From: Allacma fusca | Taxonomy: Eukaryota; Arthropoda; Collembola; Symphypleona; Sminthuridae | Assembly (NCBI GenBank): GCA_947179485.1 | Contig: OX359245.1 | Location: 49,525,067 to 49,589,066 of the forward strand | DNA length: 64,000 bases | Direction of reading: 5' to 3' | Shown: positions 24,384 to 37,511 of the stretch, one piece after another | Position numbering within the stretch: position 1 is the first letter of the stretch | How the letters are laid out: every line of letters starts with the position of its first letter | Position numbers and translations under genes: made by a program | The notes under the pieces: model-generated | Seen by the model: only the letters and a program-made list of their open reading frames with translations | The model's database searches: none | Told to the model about the DNA's origin: nothing

Positions 24384-26271
24384 AATAATTTTAAGCCTGT
24401 CCCATCAAATGTATGCATATATCTTGTTCCATTGAAAATACAAAAAAATTATATGCTCTCTCAATCTCAAATCTATAGGGCTTTACGGGTTTGATGAGAA
24501 ATAAAGAGGATTTAAAATTGTGGAAACATCCCGCATCCCAGCGGATCCTGGACTCTTATTTGTATCTGTAATAATGAGGGAAGGGAAACGAGAAAAAGGA
24601 GGAATCAAAAATGACAAGGAGCTGGAAGCTACTACTCCTTATGTATATGCATGTCCTTAAATGCAGTCATATTTTGTCCCAATGGATGCAGGCACACTAT
24701 AACAAACCAAAGCCTATGGTGACTGCCTGGTGAGGCTTTTAAAACCTCAAGGAACAATATGGGGGTAATTAAAAGTGTCATTAGGGAAACTTGTGGTCAT
24801 TTATTAAAGCCCCTGGAACTTGGATCTCTGGGGCTGGTTTACACAAACCTGCTTAAGTTGTTTCAGCAGGGGATGTTGTCTCTGTCGGGGATGCAGTTTT
24901 CCTTGCAAATGCCATTATACCATCAGATATAATTATGTACCTATAGATATATACATTTGTAGCTCAAACATACAAATAGTAAATTCTCAGACCTGTCCAA
25001 AAATCTCATATCTGACTTCTCCAGCTGTTAGTGCAGGAGGAGGAGGAGGAGGTGAATGCTATATGCTCAAACAAGAGGAACAAGTTACGAAGATAAAAGC
25101 CAAACGTCAACTGTGAGAGAGCTGCTGGTTGTAAGTAGGAACTGGTCAGAGAGAATCATATGAATGTAGGTACAGCCTTAATTACGTGTGTACATAACAA
25201 ATGTGAGCATTAATGTTCCCAGTGGAACATTCCTCTTCTTGCCGAAATGCAAAACAAGGGAAGTGGTCCTTCGACCTGGTAAATATCTCTCGAAGCTTTT
25301 AGCATCTACTGTTGTTCCGTCCCGACTATACTGAATGCATCAATAGAACTTAGCGTGTTTTACATCCCTGGGCCAGGGAGCGTGTGTAAAAGGTAGCCAT
25401 GTGGAGGAGCCAACAAGAGGGACGTTACAGGCATTAGCGTATGTATTACCATGGGTATTAATGCACCTTGGAATAATTTGTGAGCCAGTTTTTAGTCAGC
25501 TGTAGGAAAGTCATGGACATGATATTTTGCTTGATTTTAATCTTCCCTCCTTGAATTTGTTTTGTGTACGTGCATTTTGTACAATGAATCCGCCTTATGA
25601 AAGCATTAACTGTAAACACTATACATAACATGGGGCTAAATATTATTTGGGTATGTTGAGCACCATGTAAATTTTAATGCTAACATGCTCTTGAGATTAG
25701 AAGTTTTTGGAGGGACACTCCCACAATGAGAGTGCACTGTACCAAATTACGCTGTGTCGTGCATTTATGTAAAGAAGTTTAATTTCGCTTTTGGAGACTA
25801 TCCTTACAAAATGAGAAGAACTCACGGGCGGAAACTAACCGAAAACCCACAGCTCAAGAACTCCCGTAGGTTCCCAAACGGCTTCGCCACATTTCCATGC
25901 ACATTGGAATCATACAGGCACCATGTACACTGCACCATGTTACGTACACTGGTACAAATCCTGCCATTTTGATAACGAGGACATAACCCAAGCATGTGGG
26001 CAAATAAATAACCAAGTCCTTCAGGTCTATGTTTCTCTCTCTCTTCATAATAAATGACAATCGAGCAAATCTCACAAAACCGCAAACCATACAGACATTT
26101 TACCCATTTGGAGATCCTGCTCCTATCAGCTAGACAAGCGTCTGCAAGGTAAGAGGGAGAAACAGTAATTCACATTTTTTCAAAACCATTTGGGTCTATT
26201 ATTCAAAAGGTGATGTAAGGAAGAGCAGTAGTAGCCGCAGAGTTGATTTCAGAATTCCTTAACTGAACAAA
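24384..26271. other. Non-coding region
   Basis: Contains a short GGA triplet run at about 25035-25052. Between 25754 and 26090 both strands are open for 70-87 codons in several frames, but no domain or splice-site pair supports a gene; this may be a relic of older coding DNA. Confidence 0.35.
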
Positions 26272-26452
26272 TACAGTACTCTTTAAGTATGATATCATCT
26301 CGAAGAGCTCCAAATTACTATTGTCACAGTCCAATGGTTCTGTTAGCAGAAAAATTAAAGTTGTGGTGAGGGAGAATCAGTCTACATTTTGAGACTGGCA
26401 TGAGTCAATGGTTTACAGGGGTTGAGAGTCTTGGTAGTGAGAGTTGACTGTA
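26272..26452. mobile_element. Pogo/Tigger-like MITE with TA flanks
   Basis: The left end is TACAGTACTCTTTAAGTATG and the reverse complement of the right end is TACAGTCAACTCTCACTACC. Both start with TA, the expected TA duplication, followed by CAGT and an ACTCT block. Length 181 bp with no open frame. The internal word GAATCAGTCTACATTTTGAG occupies the position of the GGGGCAGAGTGAG word of other copies, in diverged form. Confidence 0.65.
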
Positions 26453-26497
26453 TTTTAACGATAATATTGACGCTTGCTTTGCTTATAGGTGTAGTAA

Positions 26498-27147
26498 GCT
26501 TTCAACATGGTATGGTCGTTGGATTTTGGATTTGGTAGAGATAACATCGTTGGATGCTCCCAGGGTGTTTACTCGATGGTGATACGTCATTTGCACATAG
26601 AGTAGCTATGTATGTAGTACAAACCACGAGGCAGGAGTGATGGTGCCAGTGGATATTTGAATAGCAGAAAAGAATCCAAGCACTGAATGTAATCTTTCCA
26701 TTAGTGTCTGCTCCCCTGCTCTTGATCAACATTCACAAATTTGGTGTGATTGCAATCAATTCCCTAGATTAAGATCGTCCGTATACCTCTGATCTTGAGG
26801 CAAAATCAATATTTTTACACAATGAGCCAATGACAGCTCAATTTGACTTGGAGAGCTGTAATCTAGATCAGATCTTGGGTCAATCAAATCGATGATTTGT
26901 AAAAGTTGTTCCCAAGTACTAAAATACTGACTATTCCACTGTAACCACTGTAAAGGGGTATTGTAAACTACGTGGAGCAACAAGGCAATGGAGCAATCGA
27001 ATTTGTACATTCTCTCTCTCAACTGAGTTATTTCGGAATTTTAAAAACTAAGAAGTTTTCCTCGAACACAAACACATGAGTCAATAACTTTTACATTGTT
27101 TCACAACTCCCAGATCTTAATTCCAACGGCCATACCACATTGAAAGC
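26498..27147. repeat. Inverted repeat pair, about 26 bp arms
   Basis: The left arm at 26498-26523 contains TGGTATGGTCGTTGGA and begins GCTTTCAA. The right arm at 27121-27147 is its reverse complement with two or three changes (TCCAACGGCCATACCACA). The arms enclose about 600 bases without a coding frame. A third copy (TGGTATGGTCGTTGGAAC) occurs alone at 31210-31235. The pair could be the termini of a non-autonomous element or two opposed copies of a short dispersed repeat; no clear target duplication is seen. Confidence 0.45.
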
Positions 27148-28921
27148 AACTCAATTATGACTTTCAATCAGTGCAATCCTATACCAGTTATTTACTCAAC
27201 TGAGCTATTAACTCCTGTGTACAGTTTTTATACTTGTAGCAAATCCGGTTTAGCACTCTGCAAGGTATTCCAAGCTGTATTTATTTACTCAAGCGTAATA
27301 ATTACAATTTACAGTATTTTCTACTATAGATTAGATGGAACAAGCTAAAAATGTACAATCTTATTTTTTTTTAAAAAAGAAAAAAAGCCGTAAATTATAG
27401 TCCAGTGAGTTTCAAAGCTGGGTGGAAATTGAAGGCAAAGATACAGTTTAAATGCTCATTGCAAAGGATACAGTATCACTCTCGCATATAATAATGAAAA
27501 ACTTGAAGGAGAAAAAAAACCAGGCGTCCAGGCGCCCATATACAATTTTTCTATAATGTGAAAGTACACAAAAACTTTAAAAACCACAACTCCTGTGTAC
27601 ACAGTCCCTTACAGTTGAACTTCCACAAGTAATAACTCAGAAAGTCAACAAGACAGAAAGAAGTCTAGCTGCTAATTATTTGTCCGTTTGCGGTTGCCCC
27701 AGAGAATCAAATGGTGGATCGTGATCTTCACAAGGAATGAAATGTCCTGCCATAAGTTTACAATATGACCAGAGGAAAAAAACCAGTACAGTTGTTCTTT
27801 ACTTGCTCTCTCTCCCTCTCTTTATCTCTAACTCTTCTCTACTCCTTCATAAATAACGGTCAGTGAGTTGTCTACTCACACACAGGCCCACATATATGCA
27901 CATAAGCTCGCTCATTCCATCAGTAGTAATTACACTCTTGTAGTCTCTACAGTGCAATCTCTCTATCCAAGCCCTCTCATTTACCACAATGTTTAAAATT
28001 TGTCTCCGAAAAATATCAACGGATTTCCAGATTCAAAGCTTGAGCCCAACGCTGATAGCTTAATTCCAATGGCCCACTGTAAAATCCAACATTTGAAGAT
28101 AAAGTTGCAGGTGAAGTAGACATGCGGAGTCCTTTCGGTATAGTGTGACAAATTCTTAACCTTCCTCATCCCATCCATCAAGGAAGCCTCCTGTGACCAA
28201 CAGAAGTGAAAAAACGAGTTAGAATTATTTCCTACTTAAACAAAGACTACTTATTCTCTCTCAACAGCCTCGTGTCCCTCCAAAGATTGGCTTTTAATTT
28301 GTCCCCACACATTTCCATTCTCAAGCTTTTTCCCCCCTTCAAACTCACATATCACATGGGACGCTAACTCAATTAAGGGCATTAGCGTGTATCTATACAT
28401 AGGAGAACTGCCCCTTTACGGATATATTTCCCTACATATTGTGGAGACATTTACGGAGGAAATGATGGGACAACTCACACAATTACATCTGAAGCTTTCC
28501 CACAAAGGAATTCAAGTATCACTTGAAAATTTTTGTTTGTTTGCATGACTGAGCAATTTAATTTGAGGACTACTATATACTATCTGTATTCCTCCGTCTC
28601 TCAATTTGTACCTTCTTTTGAGAGACTAACAAAATAATAAATTGCCAGGGAAGCGTAAGGCAGTAGGAGAGGCCTTCCCTTTTTCCCTATCCTATTAATC
28701 CTATAGTTAATACTATGGGAAACACATGGCGTCATCATCATTAGAAATCCATTGAAGAATTATTACACGGCCGGGGCCCCTACTACAACTGCTATCTATT
28801 ATCTGCATATACATACAGTGCTATAAGTACTTTCTAAAACCAGCCTACTTCCTCTTGGAAGGATGTGTGGCTCATCTCTTTCTACTTGAGCTACCACACT
28901 TATTATGTGTACCCCTATAAA
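27148..28921. other. Non-coding region
   Basis: AT-rich DNA with no supported exon, repeat array or RNA gene. Confidence 0.4.
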
Positions 28922-29111
28922 TACAGTGGGCTCTCTATATTAGAGCGTACTGAATTCTCTCGAAATTTGATTTCTAAAATCAACCTCCGTTTTATGTTGC
29001 TCCTCAAAATAGCATGTAATAAATTTTGAATTAAAAAATTTTTAAACATTTTTCTGCCCATATAAACAATTCCTGTTGGAAGGAGTAGATCTTGAGTAAG
29101 ATTTTACTGTA
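28922..29111. mobile_element. Pogo/Tigger-like MITE with TA flanks
   Basis: The left end is TACAGTGGGCTCTCTATATT and the reverse complement of the right end is TACAGTAAAATCTTACTCAA. TA is present at both boundaries. The interior includes TTTCTGCCCATATAAAC and GTTGGAAGGAGTAGATC, a right-subterminal block also seen near 24360 and 33715. No coding capacity; 190 bp. Confidence 0.65.
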
Positions 29112-30452
29112 TCTGAAGAAAAACTGTGTGGGTGTCTCAAGTGGTGAGTAACCATTTTGGAAGATAAAAGCAGAATTTTCAGCTTGTCTTTACTCAGTTT
29201 TTTCTGACTGTTTAATCGGGACGACTACAAGAGCCAAGGCGTTTGCTAAACAGGGGATTCAAAGCATGTACATGTGTATATGTGTACACAAGCATGTATA
29301 CGTACATATGTAACTCAGAGACAAATTATTTCGGGGAGACAGAATTTACAAGCGGAAATTCTTATTAGGGGAGAGAATAAAGAATAGAATGAGAAATAAA
29401 TGAGAGGAATCTCCAGGAAAATTCCTTACATTTCCTCCAGACTTGAACAAAAGGGCTCTAATAGACAAAATAAAGTCTAAATCCTTTCAAAGCATTGGAA
29501 ATCCCATTGATTACTTCCTCACATACAGACGTGAAAGAGATGGGGCAAAGACAAAGTGTGAGAGATACTTTCTACAGTCGACTCTGAATGTATGAAGGGC
29601 GGTATTTTTTAAGAGAATTTTTTCCTTGGGGTATTTGAAGAGGTTAGTGCATGGGATGCAAATAATGTTGGGGTTGGAAAATAATATGAGTCAGTACATG
29701 AGTAATCATTGGATTTGAGGGGTGATGCTACAGAGGGAGTCTATAGTACGGGAATGGATAGACAAGACAGGGAGACTCTGGCTGAGAGAGCGAGGAAGAT
29801 GATCCAAGTCCAAGATAAACTATAAACACAAGGAGAAGACAGACGACAAAAGAAATGTTATTGTAGCATTTAGAAAAAGGGAAAAGGTGGGACTCTTGCA
29901 GATGTTTCAATTTCAAATAAAGGAATATCGTCTGTACATTTACAAGCGGAGGTTCCCGAGCGGAGCGGTCTATGGAGTGAGTATCAACAGCGGTGGGGGT
30001 ACAATTTGTTATTATTTGTTATTTGGAATATGCCACAGGGCTGGGCTTCACGTCCAAGTGGATTGAGTCAGTGCTTGGGAGAAAAAACTATGGGATAACT
30101 AACTGCACATGTATGTGGAGGGGTCTGTATTAAGATAAGTTCTTGTGTTACGCTCCTATAATACATGACATTACTATTCACTGACTGACTGTGAGTTGGA
30201 AGCAATCCATACTTGTACTTTTCAACATTCGCAGAGACATTCCTAGGCATGATTTCACGGCTGAGTGAAATGAAAGGTAGGAAAGGGCAGAGCTATGCAA
30301 TGCCATAGAGATGGAATAAATTTTGTTTTTATAACTCTGTCTTTTTGTCTTGTGGAACTCTGGGAGCGGGAGTGTGTATTCCTGGGCTATGACTCCAGTC
30401 TTTCCTCATGTCCTCTCCGTCTGCCAATCTCCAAGAAGTTTGTTTTCCAAAG
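29112..30452. other. Non-coding region with a MITE left end
   Basis: At 29573 the sequence TACAGTCGACTCTGAATG matches the MITE left terminus, but a partner end was not found. Nothing else supported. Confidence 0.4.
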
Positions 30453-30595
30453 CTCCGGGGAATTTAAAAGCAGACGGAGGAATAGGGAAAACATCCGCTT
30501 GGCTGGCCATTCCCTCCGCTTAAGAAACATTGACAAACCGTCTCGAGATTATAGATATTCAAGTATAAGTGACCATTGGGGCACACTAAGACCAT
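30453..30595 (+). CDS. Candidate internal exon, unknown protein
   Basis: A 143-base open segment lies between a good acceptor (TTTGTTTTCCAAAG, preceded by a pyrimidine-rich stretch from about 30400) and a strong donor, CCAT|GTAAGTAT. The encoded peptide is rich in Arg and Ser, with GHSLRLRNIDKPSRDYRYSS in its second half. It enters with one codon base and leaves with one base of the next codon. GC content is above the flanks. No family is recognised. The exit phase would fit the exon at 55,503, but a 25-kb intron would be needed, so linkage is speculative. Confidence 0.35.
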
Positions 30596-33248
30596 GTAAG
30601 TATGCGGGCTTCGGTATTAGATGGAGTCAGGGACTAGTAATAATAACTGGAGGAACATAAGCTTCCCAAGCCGGGATTTACTTGTAAAAAATATTTGAGG
30701 GAGTTGAAGCTACAGAGAGAGAGAGAGAGAGATAGTTCTGTTGAGATGGAGATGAGGAAATGAGAAATAGTTTCAGATTATAATTTCGAGTTGGGGATGG
30801 CTCCAGGCCAAAGTCAACTTAAAGTGGATTGAAATCTGGGAGTAATTCATGCATAAAGTACTTTGTGTGTATGTGCACCTATTCTTTCCCCTATATGTGA
30901 GTTTGGACCTTGTTCAGGAAGCCTGCTCATCTCTATATACCGTCAAACTTTCAGTTACAAGGGGAACCGTGGGGAAAGGGAAGGCACGTTGGAAAGTCAG
31001 GCTTGTCGGAATGAATAGAAGAGAGAGAGAGAGGAGAGAAAATTTTCTTGATAATTTCAGGCTCAAGTCAAAACTTCTGTATGTGTACTCCATGGCTATT
31101 GCTCTTTTGTGGGAAATCAAAGTTTGGAACTTAAAAATTGTACTTTGCAACTTTCTGTGGCTCTAGATTTGGTTGGAAATGCATTTTTCTGGAACGAGAC
31201 TCGTAAGACGCTTTCAGGGTGGTATGGTCGTTGGAACGGAAATTCGAATTATAACTAGTAGATACAGCCGTGGTGAGTCTGTATTTGTAATAGTTACAGA
31301 GTAAAACTACCCTCGTTTATAAGTTTTTGATGGAAATTCAATAGCTCGTTGTCTAATTGAGTAAGGAAATTTGTATTTCCTGAAAAAATTTGTATTCCAA
31401 GGACGGCGTCACCAGCGTTCGTAAAGAATTGAGAGGAAATTTGTTCTAACCACTAGATGATCACGGCATTTAAACACGGAGTTGAATTACAGACGGTGTT
31501 GACTTGGAGTCAAAGATTTTGTCAACTTCAAGTCTGGAAAGAATGCTAGAAGTGTAGATACAGGGATTAGATCTAGTAATTCCTCATGGGCCATGGAGTC
31601 AGTAGGTTTGACGGTAGACGACGTCCACGGAATGCAAAGGCTGGGCTTGGCAGTCACTTGACAAACAGTCAATGATTGATTTGAAATTTGACGACGTCAC
31701 GTATGAATAATGATGTCAATAATGAACAACTGAGATGATGAGTCCATTGGACTGTGTCACTTCCACACTTCCATCAGCCAGACGAGATCTCAGGAGAGAG
31801 CCTTAGGAATTTCCCCACTCACTCAGCTCGTCCTCATCACTTTTCATTACTATTATTATTAGATTCTTATGCAGAGCGTAGCCTCGCCAATTATTATTAA
31901 CATCACCTCCCTTGTGTGCTCGAGTGAGGGACTCATCTGGATGGGCTCGAGCCTCTCATCATAAGGCACAAGCCATTTAAAATTCCGGAAAAATCATTCC
32001 TCCTGACATTTCATTATTATTGCAATCTCGCAATCTCTCTCTCTCTCTCTACCCTCCAGTTTATTACATTCCACCAACCCACTCGGCCTTAAAGGGTTCC
32101 CTTCATCATAGTGAGCTCTCAGAAGGAATCCTATTTGGACACACTTCCCATTATGTGCTCAGTAGATACTTGACAGTGCATTTCCTCCAAACGTACACCC
32201 CTCAAATTCAAAACACTCGACTTGTACACACAGTCCCATGCTCTCCTCCAAATTAGCATCGTGCTAAAAGGGAACATCTCAAAAATGCACAGAGACGCAC
32301 TCACCATTCCACATTCACTTTTATTACATCCGCTTTTAAATAATCAAATGCGTACAATAGTTATATTATTTTTTCCAGAAAATATGAACGACGCTGGGAA
32401 AAATTCCCTGGTCTTTTCCTCCAGACGCAATCCTCGGAACAATCACCTGGCCATTCCAAACAAACGTGTAATGCTCATTCGGCTCTCACTTGTAAAAACG
32501 GAGATGCCCGTAACTATAGTAGTAACACACTCCAAGTTATTACGGAAATGAAGAGACCTGAAAGTAACTTCTTGAGGAAGATCTCTAATGGGAAGGGTTC
32601 CTCGTGTATCATGCCTGTTCAATTTAAGCATGTCGTCCAGACGACAAACCCGCATATTTTTAACCCGCCATTCATATGCTCAACGGAGAGTGCAGAAATC
32701 CCCTGGAATTATACGGTCCTCCATTTAAATGCCAGACCTTGTGGGAAGTAGAGGAGACTTGTAATCCTGGGACTCTCCAAGGAATAATTGTGTTCATGTG
32801 TGTGTGTGTGTGTATGGACTATCCCATTTCTCCTACCTTATAATCAGATTGTCGACAGAAGGTCGCGTTTGGGAATAGTAATGACGGCCGTTATGTCCGT
32901 GTGACTGGAACTTCCAGAGAAGAGCCAATATGCTGGCCCGCCCTTACACCCATCATATATAACTCCTACTAGTCGAAATCCTTGGATGCACTATAGCTCA
33001 TGTCTGCTCTATTTACCTTTCAATTCTCAATTGGAATCTTGTTGTGTAATGTGACGTGACCCCATCATTTCATTTCCTTTTTCTTCCACGGAGAAGAAGG
33101 AGGAGGAGGTAAAACAACCCTATATGAGACTTCAACACATAATTTATTGCTCGAACCAAATAAATCTTTTGTTTTATCAATATACACGACCCCGACCATT
33201 AGGTTCCTTATAGCCCTATAATCAATATACTTGAGGTCCGTCTCTCAG
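30596..33248. other. Mostly non-coding; several open frames of uncertain status
   Basis: Holds (GA)n at 30714-30733, (CT)n at 32034-32050 and (GT)n at about 32797-32814. The stretch 32.0-32.75 kb is open in several frames on both strands; the best of these is listed separately. Confidence 0.35.
32455..32655 (-). CDS. Possible exon with a potential start codon, unknown
   Basis: On the minus strand an ATG at 32655 is followed by 67 open codons up to a possible donor, GCCAG|GTGATT. In frame, an upstream stop shortly before the ATG makes this ATG a possible initiator. The peptide includes RLDDMLKLNRHDTRGTLPIR, hydrophilic and protein-like. No signal peptide and no recognised domain. The plus strand is also open here for parts of the span, so the call is weak. 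Boundaries are approximate. Confidence 0.2.
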
Positions 33249-33452
33249 AACCAACCTGGTGGAGAACGTGGCTGCAATCCCGAATTTTCCGCTAGTTTAT
33301 TATATGTATCCTCCGCACGCAAAGTTAATACGTCCTCTCCGAGAGACACGCAACCTTGTTACCCAAGGAATGGATCCTTACCCCAACTAGGAGTATCCAG
33401 GCCCGGAAGAGCCCTCAAATCTGGCAGGAGCCCAACATTACACATCCACAGG
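33249..33452 (+). CDS. Candidate internal exon, unknown protein
   Basis: A 204-base open segment, phase 0 at both ends, between the acceptor GGTCCGTCTCTCAG and the donor CAGG|GTACAGT. The translation is Ser/Pro/Arg-rich with two Cys, e.g. SSPRDTQPCYPRNGSLPQLG. A second plus frame is also open for much of the span, with an equally protein-like reading (LVENVAAIPNFPLVYYMYPP) that stops near 33,391, so the frame is not certain. The phase fits the exon at 37,512. No family is recognised. Confidence 0.25.
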
Positions 33453-35739
33453 GTACAGTCCATTCTTAGTATCAATTATCCCTCAAAAATCCCCCACATT
33501 TCTCACCAACTCTCAAATCCTATTGTTTTTTTCAATACAAGATAGGCCCCAATATTTTTGTTTACCTGTACAGAAACTAATGCAAGGGGGTCAGCTATAG
33601 TAACAGTACAGACTACAACTTACTTTTACATGGAGAAAAATTAATCATGTGGCAAACGGAAATGTGAAGAAATATGTTTGGGTTTACACAGAACGAAAAT
33701 ACTGCTATAAGGAAGTCCGTTGTTGGAAGAGTATCCTAGATAAGCCCTATATGTACCCTACATATTGTATGTACCTTGTATGTAGTTCCCGTGTATGTAT
33801 CTATATATTTATATATGCTCCCTGAGTATAAGAGTACGAGGGAGGCTTGTTACTACGAGTTGCATGTTTATTTAAAGGACGGACCTCACAGCCATAAAAC
33901 AAATGTTAACATTATAATTGCACGAATTATTCCCAAAAAAATTACACACGTTTGGACAGTTTTGAGAATCATCCTGAGAGCCCGACCCTGACTCTCATTT
34001 TTCACTTGTTATCATCCGTCTTCATATTGTTAGTGTGTGTAAGCTCTCAACAAGAGGAATACCACCAAGGAAGATGCTCTTCTTCAAGCAAGAGCCTTAT
34101 TACAGGATAGAGTGTGGCCCTATCAGGTACATATGTATACATAGGGATAACCTCCTACATCCCACACTGCTCTTCTTATGTCCCATAACCCGCAACTCCA
34201 TCACTGTCATATTCATTACTCTAATTGACCCATTGAGCTTTCCCAGGAATTCATCATGCCATCGTCATATCCTGGCCCTGTTAACATTCCTAACCTATTA
34301 CATGTCTATTATCTGTCCACATGCATTTTTTAAGGACTGGCTCACTCTCTTTTATCCCAGCACCCCTCAATAGCCCATGCTCTTTTAATGAAAAAATTTA
34401 CCTTCTTGGGAAGTCAAAATTTGACTGTTCCGGCAGGAAATTTTGCTTTTCGGAAACCTGGATTCGGGGTCTAAAAGTTTATTTTTTGTGGGAGCAAAAA
34501 TTAACATTGTGGTAAACGAGAATGTGAGAACATATTTTTCTCCTGTACATATGCACATGGCACATGTTTCAATGGGAAGGCATAGCCAGTCCAAGCTGTA
34601 CTTTCACTAGGATATTAATTTTTGTACGCAACTTTCTATATTTATTTTAACTTCGACGCCATTTTATATTAAATCCAAGAATTCCCATGTCACGTTCTCA
34701 TAGGTGTTATTGAAATGTTGAATTAGAGTGCGTAGTACGAGAGCATACCAGAATTATTTTGACTTTTGAATTTTTGTAGGGGGGGAAATTAGCATTGAAT
34801 TTAATGGGGAGGATTGTATTATTTTTTAACTTGGCTGGGAAAATATTCGAATTTTTCTTGCCTTAACGCCACTTATTAATAATTCCTGGAAAACTTCAGG
34901 TCATATTGAGGAGATAGTTATTGGTTTTCCCGTTGCACTCTCGATTGTGTATTTAATCTCAAATTAAGTTAGAATTTATAGAAGTCATTCGGATCTGAAT
35001 CTTTTTATAGGGTCCAAATCACACGAAAAAAAGCTACATCTCTGTTAAAGCCTGATCCTTGTGAAGCCAGTTTAGGAACAAAATAATACATATATGCAAA
35101 TTTACAAGGGTCCGAGTTCAACAATACCATTATTCCAAAGGCTTGTAATATGTCTCAAGTTGAAAACAAATATTTGATTCTAGTCTCGCACAGTCGGCTC
35201 GAGCTATAACTGAGGATAGAATGCAAGTTCTCCAAAGAAGTAATAATTTTTAAATACATTTCTCCTTACTGCAACTAACAACCCTAATTTGCCAGCCTTT
35301 GATTCTAAAAGCGTAGAGAATTTTGATGTTTTTATAAAGAGATTCCACTGCACACAGCCCCGATAGGCATCAGATAGAGCCATAGGGAATTCCCAGGGAC
35401 AAATGATTGTCTGTAAAAAAAAATTAAAGACCTTACAAAAGGCTGGATCCGATGTTACAAAGATGCGTAAATTGACATAAAAGTCTAATTTGTCCTGAGA
35501 TTTATCTGAGACTGGGACAGGTCAGATATAGGGGAAACCTCCCTGACCAGTGTGTGTGTGTGTGTGTGTTTGTGAGTGTGTGCGTGTGCCAGGGTTTGAG
35601 AGACTGGCTTTCTGTACTGGGCTGAGATTCAGGGCTCTATTGAAATGATCGCATATAATTATGCTAATGTGACATGACAATGACTCGGACAAGACGGTAA
35701 TAGTGACGTGAATGTCCACCTGCTACAAATATATTGCAG
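33453..35739. other. Non-coding region with MITE fragments
   Basis: A fragment at about 33570-33740 carries the MITE interior (AAAAATTAATCATGTGGCAAA) and the right-subterminal word AAGTCCGTTGTTGGAAGAGT. Another at about 34420-34540 has AAAATTAACATTGTGGTAAA. A (GT)n tract occupies 35551-35588. Two copies of the recurrent GGCGT motif lie at 34650 and 34866 (reverse orientation). Confidence 0.4.
35551..35588 (+). repeat. (GT)n microsatellite
   Basis: GT dinucleotides, perfect for about 19 bases and then interrupted. Confidence 0.93.
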
Positions 35740-36050
35740 GTTGATTCAATCTCTGATAAATCTAACACTTTCAAGTGGAGGAACGGGTTGGGAGATGTTC
35801 TTTGGCAAGAGAGACCTTGCATTGTGGATACAAAGTGTTTGTGTCCAAAATACAAGGTGTTGGAAATTTCCCTCGCTAAAAAAACAAGAAAGGCTTTCTC
35901 AAGCGTATTGCAAAACATTTTAAAAATCCAATCCCACCATTCCATAGAGAAATTTCTTTCAACTTTTATAAAATTTGTTAAACTGACTCGGATACAAAAT
36001 TCACGGCCATTACAGAAACAACCTGTAAATTTTTATATTTATAATACAAG
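35740..36050 (+). CDS. Candidate internal exon (311 bases), unknown protein
   Basis: One of the longest open segments in the window with splice signals at both ends: acceptor ACAAATATATTGCAG and donor ACAAG|GTAATT. It reads 103 codons plus two bases, entering at phase 0. The peptide has a Cys cluster (CIVDTKCLCPKYKVLEISLA) followed by a basic, amphipathic-looking half (SIEKFLSTFIKFVKLTRIQ). The opposite strand is also open for 93 codons across part of the span, but without comparable splice sites. No family is recognised. Exit phase 2 fits an alternative frame of the segment starting at 37,005. Confidence 0.4.
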
Positions 36051-37004
36051 GTAATTGTAATAATTAAAACGTAAGCAATTATTTTCCCTTGGTGTAAATA
36101 TAGTTAAAACGTAATTCGATTCTGGAATGTTTTCAAGGAAAATATTTAAAGACATTTTGGTTCTTTTAAAAAATCTTTTATTTCCTTTCGACCCTTCTGC
36201 CCGAAGATTCGAACAAGGTTGTGTCACGCAAATTTTAGAAAATTCAAATTCTTCTCAACTGGGGGAATTCAAAATCGTTTGGTAAAATGTCCCTGTAGAG
36301 GGACAAAATTGACAAAATTTCTACAGTTTTTTCCCTGAGAACTTTCGAATGTTGAGTGTCGAAGAGCGAGAGAATTTTCAGGGAACGCTGTACATTTCTA
36401 CATAATGTTTAGTGAAGGAGAGTGGGACATTCCCAGTCATACTTTTGAGACCCAGCGCATAAGTCAGTCACACCACGGCTTTCATTTGCTACATATATCT
36501 ATCCTGTATATGATCTTGCAATTAAAGTAAAAGTTCCGTACGACTTGGGATTTTAAACAGACTTGACACCTCTACCCCACAAGGTTGTAGAATAGATGAC
36601 CAATGGGATCCATTAAAGTGTGAAATATCGTTGGACAAACAACACTAGACAGGGAAAATATGGAAATATTTCAGTCTGGCACGGACCCTCACTGTGGGGG
36701 ACTTTTTCGCCACACTCTTGTTCAATGGCCTTTCTTACATCCCCATTTGACTTCCAGTTATTTATTTTTTACATAACTGTAAAAATTTTGGACTTGCTTT
36801 TTTGATTGTTTATTACTGCAATTTCGTATATACTTACATTCCTTTGGAATCAATTCTGTTATGTGAGCAGTTACTCCATAAGGGATAAATATTGAGGTAA
36901 CGTTTTGATTTTAATCTGGAGCAATAAATTTGTAAGAACTACAACGCCACTCAATAAGTTTGGCGAAAAATTCCTGTTCTTAATTTTATTGGTGTATTTT
37001 ATAG

Positions 37005-37135
37005 GTTCGTCGGGAAGGATCACTACTGTCAAAGGGAACGTCAGGGCAAAGCTTTTGAGCTCAAGGAAAAATAGACACCATACGGAAAGCATGGGAAGGT
37101 TGCTGAACAACAAAGAAATCCGAACAATTGTCTAA
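37005..37135 (+). CDS. Possible terminal exon, unknown
   Basis: Follows an acceptor-like TTGGTGTATTTTATAG. In the frame that starts with two codon bases it reads 42 codons to a TAA, a basic hydrophilic tail ending GRLLNNKEIRTIV. In the frame compatible with the exit phase of the 35,740 exon it reads only about 22 codons (FVGKDHYCQRERQGKAFELK) to a TAG. Which frame is used, if either, cannot be told. A recurrent GGCGT motif lies just upstream at 36,945 in reverse orientation. Confidence 0.25.
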
Positions 37136-37511
37136 TTTCCCGAGTTGAGCCCAAATGAAAAATTAATTATTTACCAATAAGTATCAAAATTACTAGAAAA
37201 CAATTTCCCTTCAAAATAGTACCCCTTAAGTAGCACCCTTGGAATAAGAAAGAGTAGTATATTCTGAACCTGGCCTTTTAAAAGGAAACCTTACATTATA
37301 TACCCGTTAGAAAATAATTGTAAAATTCTGAGAAATAAATTGATTTCCCAATGACTCCGTCAGGAATAACGCAACAATTTAAGCAGCCCCGTAAATAATC
37401 AATTTCAAAAGAGCCCTTATTCTCATACAGCAGCCCTTAACCCTGCATAACAATACCCCTCAGAGAATCCTCTCTCCTAAATTACCCCAATTGTTTAATT
37501 CTGTCCTTGAG

